Source of the DNA: Nitrospinaceae bacterium
Lineage (GTDB): Bacteria > UBA8248
Length of the DNA: 64,000 nucleotides
Reading direction: 5' to 3'
Assembly (NCBI GenBank): GCA_018669005.1
Contig: JABJAL010000064.1
Span: forward strand, 1-64,000
Positions 1 to 9,380 of the stretch are shown piece by piece. Position 1 is the first letter of the stretch, and the number at the start of each line of letters is the position of its first letter. The translations under genes and the position numbers were made by a program. The notes under the pieces were generated by a model. That model was not told where the DNA came from, did no database searches, and saw only the letters and a list, made by a program, of their open reading frames with translations.

Positions 1-265
1 CTGCGCGGGCGGACGCTTCAGTGGCAATTGCCGTGGCGTTCGCTCCTTCGGCGGCCTGGGCCCTTGCGATTTCAGCCGACAGGGCGCTCTGTAGCTGCGC
101 GATGAGCGAGGCCTGCGAAGAGACAAACTCCTCTAGGGCCGCGAGACGCGGGGCAAGGCCGTTCGACGCACCGCTCGATGACGGCGCGGCCTGGGCCGAT
201 GCCGGTACGAGCAGGGCCGCGGCGACAAAAACCGCGGCGGCGATGGATAAGATTCGTTTCTTCAA
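1..265 (-). CDS. Exported alanine-rich coiled-coil protein, partial (C-terminus outside the window)
   Basis: The reading frame opens with a TTG codon at 263-265 and stays open to the window edge (88 codons). A clear ribosome binding site (GGAGG, complement of 274-278) lies 8 nt upstream and decides the start. The product begins MKKRILSIAAA, followed by a hydrophobic stretch and a cleavage-like ASAQA-A site near residue 27, so it looks Sec-exported. After the signal the chain is rich in Ala, Ser, Glu and Gln with heptad-like spacing, suggesting a coiled coil similar to small envelope or Lpp-like proteins. Function is unknown. The plus-strand frame over the same bases looks like a shadow because it lacks these signals. 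Confidence 0.6.
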   Translation of the reverse strand, partial: MKKRILSIAAAVFVAAALLVPASAQAAPSSSGASNGLAPRLAALEEFVSSQASLIAQLQSALSAEIARAQAAEGANATAIATEASARA

Positions 266-925
266 AACAACTACCTCCGGTTGGTTGATGCTGCTTCGTT
301 AAAAAAATTTAGATTCGAACACTTTGACTTCTTACTTTTGAGCGAATTCAAAGATAATCTGGGCGCGGTTATGTCCCCGCAATTGCGCCTGATCCAGGAT
401 ATCGAGGAATAGCATTTGGGCGGGTCTTATTGGACGGGGAGAATATAACCTGAGCACACAAAATAATAAAGATAAAATAGCCAATCTACTTACATTATCT
501 ATCTAAATTATAATAATACCTAATATTATGAAATGATTGGCAGGGAAACTTTGAGCGAGGAATGAGTGGCTCCAAGTGAGCAACAGGTGACGCCGAGTGA
601 GAAGCGAGGTGACGCTGAGTGAGAAGTGAAGCGGCCTTTGTACTATGAGCGAGGCGTGGGTGGCCATGAGGTGGGCGCGGGAGGGGCGCCGACCACAGCA
701 AATGCCGCCAAAGTGCAGGGAGGTACGCGGTTAATTCGATTCAATGATCGGCGGAAAAAAACCGGACTCATGTGCGAGTTCAAGTTGCGGGGCGGTGAAC
801 AGTGGGCCGATGTTCGAGTTCAAGTAATTGTTTTTATATTAGTTATATCTTATGTGCGGCATGTTGCAGTCAAACGGGGGGGCAGGCAGGTGGGCTCAGG
901 CGGACGCCTCAGACGTGGGGCAGCT
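266..925. other. Intergenic region with purine-rich degenerate repeats, no gene recognised
   Basis: This 660-base gap lies downstream of ftsY and upstream of the minus-strand exported protein. Bases 470-530 are very AT-rich. Bases 550-660 are purine-rich and carry several GAGYGAG-like units, including a 22-bp tandem duplication (586-607 and 608-629, two mismatches). An 11-bp direct repeat, CGAGTTCAAGT, occurs at 775-785 and 815-825. Open frames here are short, repeat-derived or antisense to ftsY, and none has a convincing start. Confidence 0.6.
586..629. repeat. 22-bp tandem repeat, two copies
   Basis: Two adjacent 22-base units (586-607 and 608-629) begin GGTGACGC and end in GAGTGAGAAGYGA; they differ at two positions, both C/T. 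Related GAGCGAG or GAGTGAG units occur nearby at about 550-570 and 645-652. Confidence 0.75.
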
Positions 926-1975
926 CTACTCTGGCTCCTCCGTCCCGAAGAGGGCCTCGGCAAAGGCCTTGGCGTCAAAGGGCAGCAGGTCCTCTGTGCC
1001 CTCGCCCACACCTATCCAGCGGACGGGAATTCCGCTTTCATGCACCGCGCCGATGAGGACACCTCCCTTGGACGAACCATCGAGCTTGGTGACGACGAGA
1101 CCTGTGACGCCCATGGTTGCGCCAAATTCGCGAACCTGGGCAAGGGCGTTCTGGCCAGAGGTGGCGTCGATGACGAGGAGGATTTCGTGGGGTGCCCCTG
1201 GGAGCTGGCCTTCGGTGACACGGCGAATCTTGACGAGCTCATCCATGAGGTTTTTCCGAGTGTGGAGGCGACCTGCAGTGTCAACGAGAAGGGTGTCCAC
1301 CCCTCGAGCCCGGGCCGAGGCGATAGCATCGTAGACAACGGCACCGGGATCGGCGCCTTCCGAATGGCGGACAAAGTGGCAGCCCGTTCGCTCTGCCCAA
1401 ACCTCGACCTGCTCGCCGGCTGCCGCACGGAAAGTGTCGGCAGCGGCAAACATTACTTTTTGCCCCTCCGAGGAGAGGCGGGCAGCTAGTTTTCCAGCAG
1501 TAGTGGTCTTTCCCGCTCCGTTAACGCCAACCAGGAGAACGACACGGGGCTCGCCCTCGGTAGGTGCCTCGGGCTCAGGCGGCGGCGGTTTAGAGGGGTT
1601 TTCAAGTAGAGAGCAAAGAATATCCTGAACACGCTCGGCTGCACTCTCGCCCCCTCCTTCTCCGCGGCGAAGCTTTTCGAGAGTAGACTCAACCGTAACT
1701 GGTCCGATGTCGGCCATGTAGAGGATTTCTTCAAGCTCCTCTATGGTTTCCGGATCGAGGCGGGATTTTCCCGCTAGAACGGCTCCCAGCCTGCTGGCAA
1801 GAGAGTCCCTCGTTTTCGTAAGGCCTTTTCTCAGCTGCCCGAGCCAGCCGCTGCTAACCCTCGCTTTTTTCCTGCTCGCAGTCGTCTTCGATTGGACCTC
1901 GGGCAGGACACCCTTGAAATTATCTACTTGAGACGGACTATCATCCGATTTTTTTCTTCTAAATCCAAAAACCAC
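926..1975 (-). CDS. ftsY: Signal recognition particle receptor FtsY
   Basis: SRP-receptor GTPase that docks ribosome-nascent chain-SRP complexes at the inner membrane and hands them to SecYEG. The 349-residue protein has a short basic N-terminal stretch in place of the long acidic A-domain of E. coli, then the helical N domain (about 45-125). A Pro/Glu linker follows, then the G domain: P-loop GVNGAGKTTT (150-159), DTAGR (232-236), TKLDGSSKGG (from 296). It follows smc on the same strand, separated by a hairpin at 2011-2052, so its expression may depend on readthrough or on its own promoter. All GTPase motifs are intact; identification is secure. Confidence 0.97.
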   Translation of the reverse strand: MVFGFRRKKSDDSPSQVDNFKGVLPEVQSKTTASRKKARVSSGWLGQLRKGLTKTRDSLASRLGAVLAGKSRLDPETIEELEEILYMADIGPVTVESTLEKLRRGEGGGESAAERVQDILCSLLENPSKPPPPEPEAPTEGEPRVVLLVGVNGAGKTTTAGKLAARLSSEGQKVMFAAADTFRAAAGEQVEVWAERTGCHFVRHSEGADPGAVVYDAIASARARGVDTLLVDTAGRLHTRKNLMDELVKIRRVTEGQLPGAPHEILLVIDATSGQNALAQVREFGATMGVTGLVVTKLDGSSKGGVLIGAVHESGIPVRWIGVGEGTEDLLPFDAKAFAEALFGTEEPE

Positions 1976-2010
1976 CAGACATCACCTCCGGACAATTCCT
2001 CATCAACAAA

Positions 2011-2052
2011 GAACCCCCGCCTAAAAGCCATATGGCTACTCTGCGGGGGTTC
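2011..2052 (-). terminator. Intrinsic terminator-like hairpin between smc and ftsY
   Basis: A perfect 10-bp stem (GAACCCCCGC at 2011-2020 with its complement at 2043-2052) encloses a 22-nt loop that itself contains the palindrome AGCCATATGGCT. On the minus strand it is followed only by a short T-rich run (TTTGTT), so termination may be partial and it may tune ftsY relative to smc. Confidence 0.65.
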
Positions 2053-2089
2053 CGTAATACCGTATTTTTTTAGTTTGCGCACCAATGGG

Positions 2090-5000
2090 TTAGGCTTCCT
2101 CGGCCTCCATTGCCGCGCCTACTGCCTCGCCCTCAGAGCCTTCCTTATCAGAGACCTCCTCGTCTTCAGACTGCTTTTTCATCTTCACCGATACAATGAT
2201 GGATACTCCTTTTTCCCGCTGAGTAACACCATACAACTGTGTAGCATACGACATTGTCCGCTTGTTATGGGTGATAAGAATGAACTGGCTCTTATCCTCA
2301 AGCTCCCCAATCACATCGCGGAAACGGCCCACGTTCGCATCATCGAGAGTGGCATCCACCTCATCGAGTAGACAGAGAGGACTAGGCCTAACCGAAAAAA
2401 CCGAGAAGAGGAGAGCTAGCGCGGTTAATGCTTTTTCCCCTGCCGAGAGCAACATGATATTGCCCGGGCGTTTGCCCGGTGGTCGCACCTCGATATCTAC
2501 ACCTGTTTCTAACGGATCGTTGGGGTCGAGAAGATACATGCGCGCCTCTCCCCCAAGAAACAGCCGGCTGAAGATATCGGCGAAATGGGCACTCACCTGC
2601 TCAAATGCCTCGACAAATCGTTTTTTCGTCGTTTGGTTCAATTTGTCGATTATTGTATGTAGATCCTGGATGGATGCGTCAAGATCTTCTTGTTGCTCTT
2701 TGAGGAAAGTATACTCTTGATTGATCTCATCAAATTCCTGCGCGGCAAGAGGATTCACCTCACCCATTCGAGAAAGCCGCTGTTGAAGCATTTCAAGTCT
2801 GTTGACATGCTCCTGGTAGTCGGCAAGATATTCCTTGTTCTCTTGTGCCGATACGACCAGGTCGAGGTCAAATTCATTTCGAGCCGATTCAATCAAAGTT
2901 TCGCGCTGAACGCGGAGGGTTGTGCGACGTTCTGCCACATCGGAGAGATTTCCTTGAATCCGAACAGCCTCATCGCGCATTTCTCTCAATATTTCGGCCA
3001 GTTCCTCGTCTCGGGCTCGCGCTTCCTCAACAAGGCGAGAGCGAGCCCCTTGCTCTGCCTCAACTTCTGTTTTTTCTTCCTTGAGCCGCTCAATTTCATC
3101 ACGGCTCTGTGTGAGATTCAAATTCAGACTCTCGCGCTTTTGGGAAGAATCCTCTTCCTCCTCTTTCCTCCGAGCCAACCGAACAACGTTCTGCTCTATC
3201 CCATCACCAATCCGTTGGATTTCATTTTTGACACTAGCCGCCCTACCTTGCGCCTCTGTTAAATCCACGCGGCGATCTGATACCTCTTCCTCCAATCGGG
3301 CTATAAGCTCGCCGACACGCGCAAGTTCATTCTCGATCTCAGCACCACGAATAGCCGCACTATCAAGTGACACCGACGCTCTTGACGCCTCAGCTTGCGC
3401 CTCGCGATGATCATTCTCGATATGAACCAACTCTTCTCGCATCTGAGCACCCTGTTCCCTAATCGTTCCGCAACGCGTTCTCGAATCGGCATTTTTATCG
3501 CCAGATGCACGATGCGTCCCTTGCAGTTCGACAAGAGCCAACTCTGCCTGACGTACATTTCGAGTTACTCTTTCTACTTCCTCTTCTGCCTGTCCTAATT
3601 CTTCGCGGTAGCGGCGCTCTTTGTCCGAGGAAACCTGCAACTTAACTTCATGATCAGATGTAGATAGTTGAAGCTCCTCTCGCTGGCGTTTCCATTCCAG
3701 TGGCCCCGATAGGGCGTCCGAGGCGCTACCCCCCTCAAGGGCACCCGAGGGATGCACAACTTCTCCCGATAAAGTGACCCAGGTGATTCCATCGGGCCCA
3801 GAACGCCATGCCTCAAGAGCCAAATCCAAATTTTGCGAGATGCCTACTCCGGCAAGCAGCGATTCCATAAGAGAGCGATAATCGTCCGGAAAACTCACCA
3901 CATCGATAGCGCCCCCCTCAACTCCGGAAAGTTTAGGAATTACCGGGGAAGAAACTCTTCGAGGAACAGCGGGGAGAGCCAACCCTCTGGCTGATTGGCC
4001 AGAGGAGACCAAGCGCTTGATTGCAGAGACTGCGCTATCATGACCCGATACCACCACGCCCTTGAGATTGGCACCAAGCGCCGCTTCAATCGCTTTTTCG
4101 TAGCGTTGCTCAACTTTAAGAATGTCGGACAATACACCACGAACTTCCACTCCAAGCTCACGAAACGCCTTCTCGCCAGCAAACTTGTCTGAATCATTAC
4201 TTTCTAGACTATTTAGCACCTGAAGAGACGACCGAAATTCAACAAGCGCCTCTTTCGTGGCAACCGAATCGACCTCGCATTCACGCAACAATGCCTCGAT
4301 ACGGGATTTCTCACCGGAAACAACAAGCATCCTCTCTTTCAAGGATTCCACTTTGGAGGTAGCTACCTGGAGACGACCAGCAAGGGACTCTTCCTCTACT
4401 TTCAATTCATCACCGAGCCGAACCGCCTCTGCTAGTTCAACCTCAAGGCGCTCGATTGACTCTGAAATTGCTCCTCGGCGGGAATCACCCGATGCAATTC
4501 TCTGGCGTGCACCACTAAGAGCATCCGTCTCTCGAGCAATCAATTTCCTGGATTCGCCCTCTTCGACCTCCTTGGAAGCTAACTCGGTCCGCTGATCATT
4601 TATCTTTTTTGCGCTGGCTTCATATGCTCCCCTAGCCTCTTCTAACTCCCGAGACAAAGACACTTCCCGAGTTGTCAGCTGCTCATGCTCTTCTTTGAGT
4701 TTCGTTGATTCATCGAAGAGGGACTCTATTTCATCGCGGCGGCGTTCGTCCTCCTCGTCGAGTTCGGTAAGCCGACTGGATAGCATTTCAAGGCGATTTT
4801 CCAAGCGCTGAAGATACCCTTCTACTTCCACTGCCCGCCGCCGGGTTTCGGCAAGATTCTCAGAGCGCTCGGCAACCTCTATACGACATTTTTCGCGATC
4901 AGCTTCCCTGGCCGAAAAAGCCGCCGAATGGCCTTTGCTCAATTCATCACATTTAGAAAATTCACTCTCCGTCGGTTCTAGTTCCGTATCCAGTCGAAGC

Positions 5001-5713
5001 AAATTCATAGCCGAGACACGAATATCCAACTCAACGATCTCTTTTTGATATTCCTTATGGAATGTGGCTTTTCTGGCCTGACGGCGGAGAGTTTTAAGCC
5101 TAGCCTCTTTTTCATTCAGAATATCGACAACCCGCAAAAAGTTTGCCTGAGCAAGATCCAATTTTCTCATTGCCTCATTGCGCCGGCTTTTGTATTTCAT
5201 AATTCCGGCCGCCTCTTCGATGATCAATCTACGATCCATCGGCTTGGCGTTGACGAGACCTTCTATTCTTCCTTGCTCTACAATCGAGAATGTATCGAGA
5301 GAAACCCCCGTATCAAGGAATATATCGACAATATCCTTAAGTCGGCACAAGTTTTTGTTTATGAGATATTCGCTCTCACCCGAGCGATAGAGACGACGCG
5401 TGACAACAAGCTCGTCAAAATCCTTGAACTGAGGATGTGTGACAATTCCCTTGAGTTCGGAAATAGTCAGCGACACTTCAGCCATCCCTAAAGGCTTTCT
5501 ATCGGCGCTACCATTAAAAATGACATCTTCCATCTTTTTCGCACGAAGATTTTTTGGGCGATGCTCCCCCAAAACCCAACGAATGGCATCGCTAACGTTA
5601 CTTTTCCCGCAACCATTAGGCCCAACTATCGCTGTTAAATCTCCACCGAATTCGATGACGGTTTTGTCCACAAAGGACTTGAATCCCAACATTTCAATGC
5701 GCTTGAATTTCAA
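2090..5713 (-). CDS. smc: Chromosome segregation protein SMC
   Basis: ATPase of the SMC-ScpAB condensin, which compacts and segregates the chromosome. The 1207-residue chain has the canonical layout: N-terminal Walker A GPNGCGKSN (31-39), a long coiled coil, a hinge around 520-680, a second coiled coil, then the ABC signature LLSAGEK (from 1088) and Walker B CLLDEVDATLDD (Asp1117, Glu1118). The last 25 residues form an acidic tail (QSEDEEVSDKEGSEGE) that many SMCs lack. It lies 113 nt downstream of rnc on the same strand, as in many bacteria where rnc, smc and ftsY are grouped. scpA and scpB are not in the window. Confidence 0.98.
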   Translation of the reverse strand: MKFKRIEMLGFKSFVDKTVIEFGGDLTAIVGPNGCGKSNVSDAIRWVLGEHRPKNLRAKKMEDVIFNGSADRKPLGMAEVSLTISELKGIVTHPQFKDFDELVVTRRLYRSGESEYLINKNLCRLKDIVDIFLDTGVSLDTFSIVEQGRIEGLVNAKPMDRRLIIEEAAGIMKYKSRRNEAMRKLDLAQANFLRVVDILNEKEARLKTLRRQARKATFHKEYQKEIVELDIRVSAMNLLRLDTELEPTESEFSKCDELSKGHSAAFSAREADREKCRIEVAERSENLAETRRRAVEVEGYLQRLENRLEMLSSRLTELDEEDERRRDEIESLFDESTKLKEEHEQLTTREVSLSRELEEARGAYEASAKKINDQRTELASKEVEEGESRKLIARETDALSGARQRIASGDSRRGAISESIERLEVELAEAVRLGDELKVEEESLAGRLQVATSKVESLKERMLVVSGEKSRIEALLRECEVDSVATKEALVEFRSSLQVLNSLESNDSDKFAGEKAFRELGVEVRGVLSDILKVEQRYEKAIEAALGANLKGVVVSGHDSAVSAIKRLVSSGQSARGLALPAVPRRVSSPVIPKLSGVEGGAIDVVSFPDDYRSLMESLLAGVGISQNLDLALEAWRSGPDGITWVTLSGEVVHPSGALEGGSASDALSGPLEWKRQREELQLSTSDHEVKLQVSSDKERRYREELGQAEEEVERVTRNVRQAELALVELQGTHRASGDKNADSRTRCGTIREQGAQMREELVHIENDHREAQAEASRASVSLDSAAIRGAEIENELARVGELIARLEEEVSDRRVDLTEAQGRAASVKNEIQRIGDGIEQNVVRLARRKEEEEDSSQKRESLNLNLTQSRDEIERLKEEKTEVEAEQGARSRLVEEARARDEELAEILREMRDEAVRIQGNLSDVAERRTTLRVQRETLIESARNEFDLDLVVSAQENKEYLADYQEHVNRLEMLQQRLSRMGEVNPLAAQEFDEINQEYTFLKEQQEDLDASIQDLHTIIDKLNQTTKKRFVEAFEQVSAHFADIFSRLFLGGEARMYLLDPNDPLETGVDIEVRPPGKRPGNIMLLSAGEKALTALALLFSVFSVRPSPLCLLDEVDATLDDANVGRFRDVIGELEDKSQFILITHNKRTMSYATQLYGVTQREKGVSIIVSVKMKKQSEDEEVSDKEGSEGEAVGAAMEAEEA

Positions 5714-5826
5714 GTCAGATTCCTCAGTAGGCGACAGAGCTATATCTGAAAAATCAGGGCGGAAGGAGTATTTAAGCTAGCAGAATCTAGTAGACTGCGC
5801 AAAGGGAGCCAGCCCATAAAAACATA

Positions 5827-6588
5827 TCATTTGGTTGATTTCGGGCGACCTTTTGTTTCACTTTTGGCTAAAATTGATTGCCGGGCAGCGGCCTGTTCGG
5901 CCTCTTTTTTGTTTCTGCCTTGCCCCGTCCCCAATACCCGCCCCCCATGGCGGACCTCAACCCTGAAAATTTTATTATGCTCAGGGCCAGATTCGCTCAA
6001 CACATGATAAACGGGCAGGCGCTTACTTTTTTGCTGTAGTTCTTGTTGAAGATTGCTCTTGTAATCATTCGCCAGAATATCGTCCTCACCATCCTCCGGT
6101 GCTCGCCATAGCCACGATTCCACCACCTCGGCACACCTTTCATATCCGGCATCCAGATAAATCGCGCCCACGATGGCCTCAAGGGAATCCGCCAAAATAG
6201 AAGGTTTTTGGCGTCCCCCGGTTTTCAACTCCCCTTTTCCCAACCGGAGAAAATCGGCTAAACCCATCGCACGAGCGACCTTAGCCAGGGCACGGCCGCT
6301 AACTTTCTCAGAGCGGCGACGCGTCAAAATGCCTTCATCCTCCTTAACCAATTCGATCCACAATCGTTTTGTAACGATCAACTGAAGAACAGCGTCACCC
6401 AGGAACTCAAGCCTCTCATTATCCTCCTCCGGCGGGATCACTTCTTGAGAGTAAGATCGATGGGTTAGCGCCTGGAGGAATATCTGGCTATCGGAAAAGC
6501 CATAGCCGATTTTTTGCTCCAATTCTTCCAACGGAGGAACAGGGGGCCCTTGGGGGGTATTTGGCACACCACGCTTTTTAGACGCCAC
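5827..6588 (-). CDS. rnc: Ribonuclease III
   Basis: Double-strand-specific endoribonuclease for rRNA precursor and mRNA processing. With the GTG start at 6588 the protein is 253 residues, near family length, and begins MASKKRGV. The catalytic signature NERLEFLGD is at 57-65, the second metal-binding motif DSLEAIVGAIYLD has Asp134 and Glu137, and a dsRNA-binding domain covers about 174-244. An upstream ATG in the same frame (6741) would add 51 basic, low-complexity residues and overlap fabF by 116 nt. I prefer the shorter form, though the ribosome binding site at 6588 is weak, so the start is uncertain. Family assignment is certain. Confidence 0.93.
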   Translation of the reverse strand: MASKKRGVPNTPQGPPVPPLEELEQKIGYGFSDSQIFLQALTHRSYSQEVIPPEEDNERLEFLGDAVLQLIVTKRLWIELVKEDEGILTRRRSEKVSGRALAKVARAMGLADFLRLGKGELKTGGRQKPSILADSLEAIVGAIYLDAGYERCAEVVESWLWRAPEDGEDDILANDYKSNLQQELQQKSKRLPVYHVLSESGPEHNKIFRVEVRHGGRVLGTGQGRNKKEAEQAAARQSILAKSETKGRPKSTK

Positions 6589-6625
6589 TTTTTTGGGGCG
6601 CCCGGCGGCTTTAGGCTTCGGGTCT

Positions 6626-7891
6626 TTACGCGGCTTCCGTTTCGGGTTTTCGGAAGAGGATCGTTGCGTTCGTCCCGCCAAATCCGAAGGAGTTCGTGAG
6701 GGCACAGCGGATTTCCGCCTTACGGGGGGTGTTTGGAACACAATCCAGATCGCAATCTGGATCAGGATTTTCGTAATTGATGGTCGGCGGCACTAGCCCG
6801 TTTTGTATGGCCAGCACCGTGAATATTGACTCAATGCCGCCAGCCGCACCGAGAAGGTGGCCGGTCATCGACTTAGTCGAACTAATAGCAATTTTGTTGG
6901 CATGCTCACCAAAGGCGCGTTTTATCGCCACCGTTTCAATTTTATCACCGCCCGGCGTCGAGGTTCCATGGGCATTGATATAATCGACATCCGTTGGGGT
7001 GAGCCCGGCATCCTGAATGGCCATTTCCATGGAGCGGGCAGCCCCTTCCCCGTCGGGAGAGGGTGAGGTGATATGGTAAGCGTCGGCGCTAAGACCATAA
7101 CCCGACACTTCGGCATAAATCCTCGCACCACGCTTAACAGCGTGCTCGTAGCTCTCAAGGATTAGTACACCAGAGCCCTCGCCCATAACGAAACCATTTC
7201 GTTCTGCATCAAATGGCCTGCTGGCACGCTCCGGCTCCTCATTACGCGTACTGAGCGCTTTCATCGCACAGAAACCACCCATAGCCAATTCCGTGATGCA
7301 CGATTCACTGCCTCCCGACACCATGACGTCGGCAATTCCTCTTTGAATGAATTTCATTGCATCGCCTATGGCATGATTACTAGATGCGCATGCTGTAACG
7401 GTACAGGTGTTCGGACCCTTCAGCCCCCAATGCATCGAAACCTGGCCGGGGGCCAGATTCGCCAGCAACATTGGGATAAAAAACGGGCTCAACCGTTTCG
7501 GCCCTTGCTCCTCAAGAATTTTCTTATGCTTTTCAATCGCCGGCAATCCGCCTAGCCCGACACCGATTACCGCGCCATAGCGGTGAGCGACCTCATCATC
7601 TGGCTTTTCCAGTCCAGCATCATCAAAAGCCATTTTAGTGGACGCCATAACGAACTGGATGAACCTATCCATTTTCTTGATTTCTTTTCGCTCGATGTAG
7701 TCTTCAGGATTAAAATCCTTCACCTCACCGCATATTTGCGCAGGCAACCGCTCGGCATTAAACCCCGTTACGGGGCCTACACCTGACTTTCCCCCCACCA
7801 GGGCGTCCCAATTTTCCTGGATACCAATACCAAGAGGGGTTACCAAACCCATGCCGGTGATGACAACACGAATATCGCTAGGCACCTTCAA
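6626..7891 (-). CDS. fabF: Beta-ketoacyl-[ACP] synthase II (FabF)
   Basis: Condensing enzyme that elongates acyl-ACP with malonyl-ACP in type II fatty acid synthesis. The 421-residue protein carries the complete Cys-His-His triad: Cys168 in TACASSNHA, His308 in NAHGTSTPGGD and His345 in MTGHLLGAAGG. It follows acpP by 52 nt on the minus strand, the usual acpP-fabF order, and precedes rnc. Overall length and motifs are standard for FabF. Confidence 0.97.
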   Translation of the reverse strand: MKVPSDIRVVITGMGLVTPLGIGIQENWDALVGGKSGVGPVTGFNAERLPAQICGEVKDFNPEDYIERKEIKKMDRFIQFVMASTKMAFDDAGLEKPDDEVAHRYGAVIGVGLGGLPAIEKHKKILEEQGPKRLSPFFIPMLLANLAPGQVSMHWGLKGPNTCTVTACASSNHAIGDAMKFIQRGIADVMVSGGSESCITELAMGGFCAMKALSTRNEEPERASRPFDAERNGFVMGEGSGVLILESYEHAVKRGARIYAEVSGYGLSADAYHITSPSPDGEGAARSMEMAIQDAGLTPTDVDYINAHGTSTPGGDKIETVAIKRAFGEHANKIAISSTKSMTGHLLGAAGGIESIFTVLAIQNGLVPPTINYENPDPDCDLDCVPNTPRKAEIRCALTNSFGFGGTNATILFRKPETEAA

Positions 7892-7943
7892 TATTCTCCA
7901 ACATTTTTCCCGTTAACGTTCGAGCGGAATACATAAATCTAGA

Positions 7944-8180
7944 TCAACTATGTTCCTCTATGTAACTGACAGCATGCTGAACCGTAGTGATCTTTTCTGC
8001 ATCCTCATCTGGAATTTCAAGACCGAACTTTTCTTCAAAAGCCATTACAAGTTCGACGGTATCCAAAGAATCCGCACCCAAATCATTGATAAAAGATGCT
8101 TCAGGAACCACCTTGTCTGCCTCAACACTCAACTGCTCCACAATTATTTCTTTTACTCTTTCTTCGACATTATCCGCCAC
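7944..8180 (-). CDS. acpP: Acyl carrier protein
   Basis: Acidic 78-residue carrier that holds growing acyl chains on a 4'-phosphopantetheine arm. The attachment site is Ser38 in the DSLD motif ([12 protein letters not shown]). It sits between fabD (142 nt upstream) and fabF (52 nt downstream). In many bacteria fabG lies between fabD and acpP; here the gap is too short for a gene. Confidence 0.98.
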   Translation of the reverse strand: MADNVEERVKEIIVEQLSVEADKVVPEASFINDLGADSLDTVELVMAFEEKFGLEIPDEDAEKITTVQHAVSYIEEHS

Positions 8181-8322
8181 AGAACATCCTCCCTGTCGCG
8201 ATATTCCCCCGACAATCTTCCCGAGGGATATACAGAGTTAACTCCCTAAAGACCCATAACCCGTGGAATCCTTACATAAAATGCAATCAAATCTCAACAA
8301 GCATTCCCCTATACAAATCTGA

Positions 8323-9264
8323 CTAATTAAGTTCCGCTATCTTCGTCAGAGTATTTTTCAAACTTTCCTCGTCCTCGACATTAAAAACAGGAATATCCCT
8401 GGCGATTCTCTTGTTCAGCCCCGAAAGAACCTTTCCAGGTCCTACCTCGATATAGGCACTGACATTTTCCTGACTCGCCAAACGAACTGAGTCCTCCCAG
8501 CGAACAGCAGCGCGAACCTGTTTTTTGAGAAGTTCACGGGCCTCATTAGAATCATGGACCGGCTGGCTCGTCACGTTCGAGTAAATAGGAATCGACAGAT
8601 CAGAGAATTCCACGGAGTCGAGCACCTCACTCATCCGCTCGGCCGCCTCCTGAAGTAGCGAGCTATGAAATGGCGCACCGACGGGAAGCATCACAGCCTT
8701 ACGAACTCCCTTGTCCTTGGCTAGCGCAACCGCCTCTTCTACCGCCGTGCGCTCTCCCGAAATAACAATTTGTCCAGGGGCATTATAGTTTGCAATCTCG
8801 ACAACACCATCTGTCTCCATGCAGACTAATTCCACAACCTCCCGGTCCAAGCCTAACAACGCAGCCATGGCGCCACCACCTTGAGGGACCGCTTTATGCA
8901 TAAATTCACCCCGCTCTTTTACCAAATATAGCGCAGTCGAAAAATCGAGCCCCCCCGCCGCAAGTAACGCAGAATACTCCCCTAGACTATGGCCCATCGC
9001 CAATACCGGGCTCACCCCATTTTCGGTTAACAAAGTATGAGCAATGTAGCTATGGATCATGATAGCGGGCTGGGTATTCGAAGTCAGGGTCAACTCATCC
9101 TTGGGGCCTTCAAAGCTGAGTTTGGCGATATCCCATCCCAAGATATCATTTGCCATCTCATAGGTTTCCCTGGCGAATGAGAAACGATCATAGAAATCCT
9201 TTCCCATCCCCACATGCTGTGAGCCTTGGCCTGGAAACAGGAAAGCTACTCTGCTGGAACTCAA
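8323..9264 (-). CDS. fabD: Malonyl-CoA:ACP transacylase (FabD)
   Basis: Transfers malonyl groups from CoA to ACP, supplying the extender unit for FabH and FabF. The 313-residue protein has the oxyanion motif PGQGSQ (11-16), the nucleophile Ser93 in GHSLGEYSA and the catalytic His200 in GAPFHSSL. It lies 116 nt downstream of fabH in the same minus-strand run. Length and motifs are typical. Confidence 0.97.
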   Translation of the reverse strand: MSSSRVAFLFPGQGSQHVGMGKDFYDRFSFARETYEMANDILGWDIAKLSFEGPKDELTLTSNTQPAIMIHSYIAHTLLTENGVSPVLAMGHSLGEYSALLAAGGLDFSTALYLVKERGEFMHKAVPQGGGAMAALLGLDREVVELVCMETDGVVEIANYNAPGQIVISGERTAVEEAVALAKDKGVRKAVMLPVGAPFHSSLLQEAAERMSEVLDSVEFSDLSIPIYSNVTSQPVHDSNEARELLKKQVRAAVRWEDSVRLASQENVSAYIEVGPGKVLSGLNKRIARDIPVFNVEDEESLKNTLTKIAELN

Positions 9265-9380
9265 GACGATCTCTCCAAATCTCTCAAATTACCTGGCAAA
9301 AAAACCAAGCTGAGAAATATATAAATGAAAAAGCGGCATTTCGGGCGGAAGACTGTTTATGAGTTTTTTTTCTGATAGGA

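Noticed and set aside
586-629. CRISPR array
   Set aside because: Repeat units are adjacent with no spacers and only two copies; no cas genes are in the window.
626-1489. Plus-strand open frame of 287 codons over ftsY
   Set aside because: Antisense to the GTPase domain of FtsY and begins in the repeat region; no homology visible.
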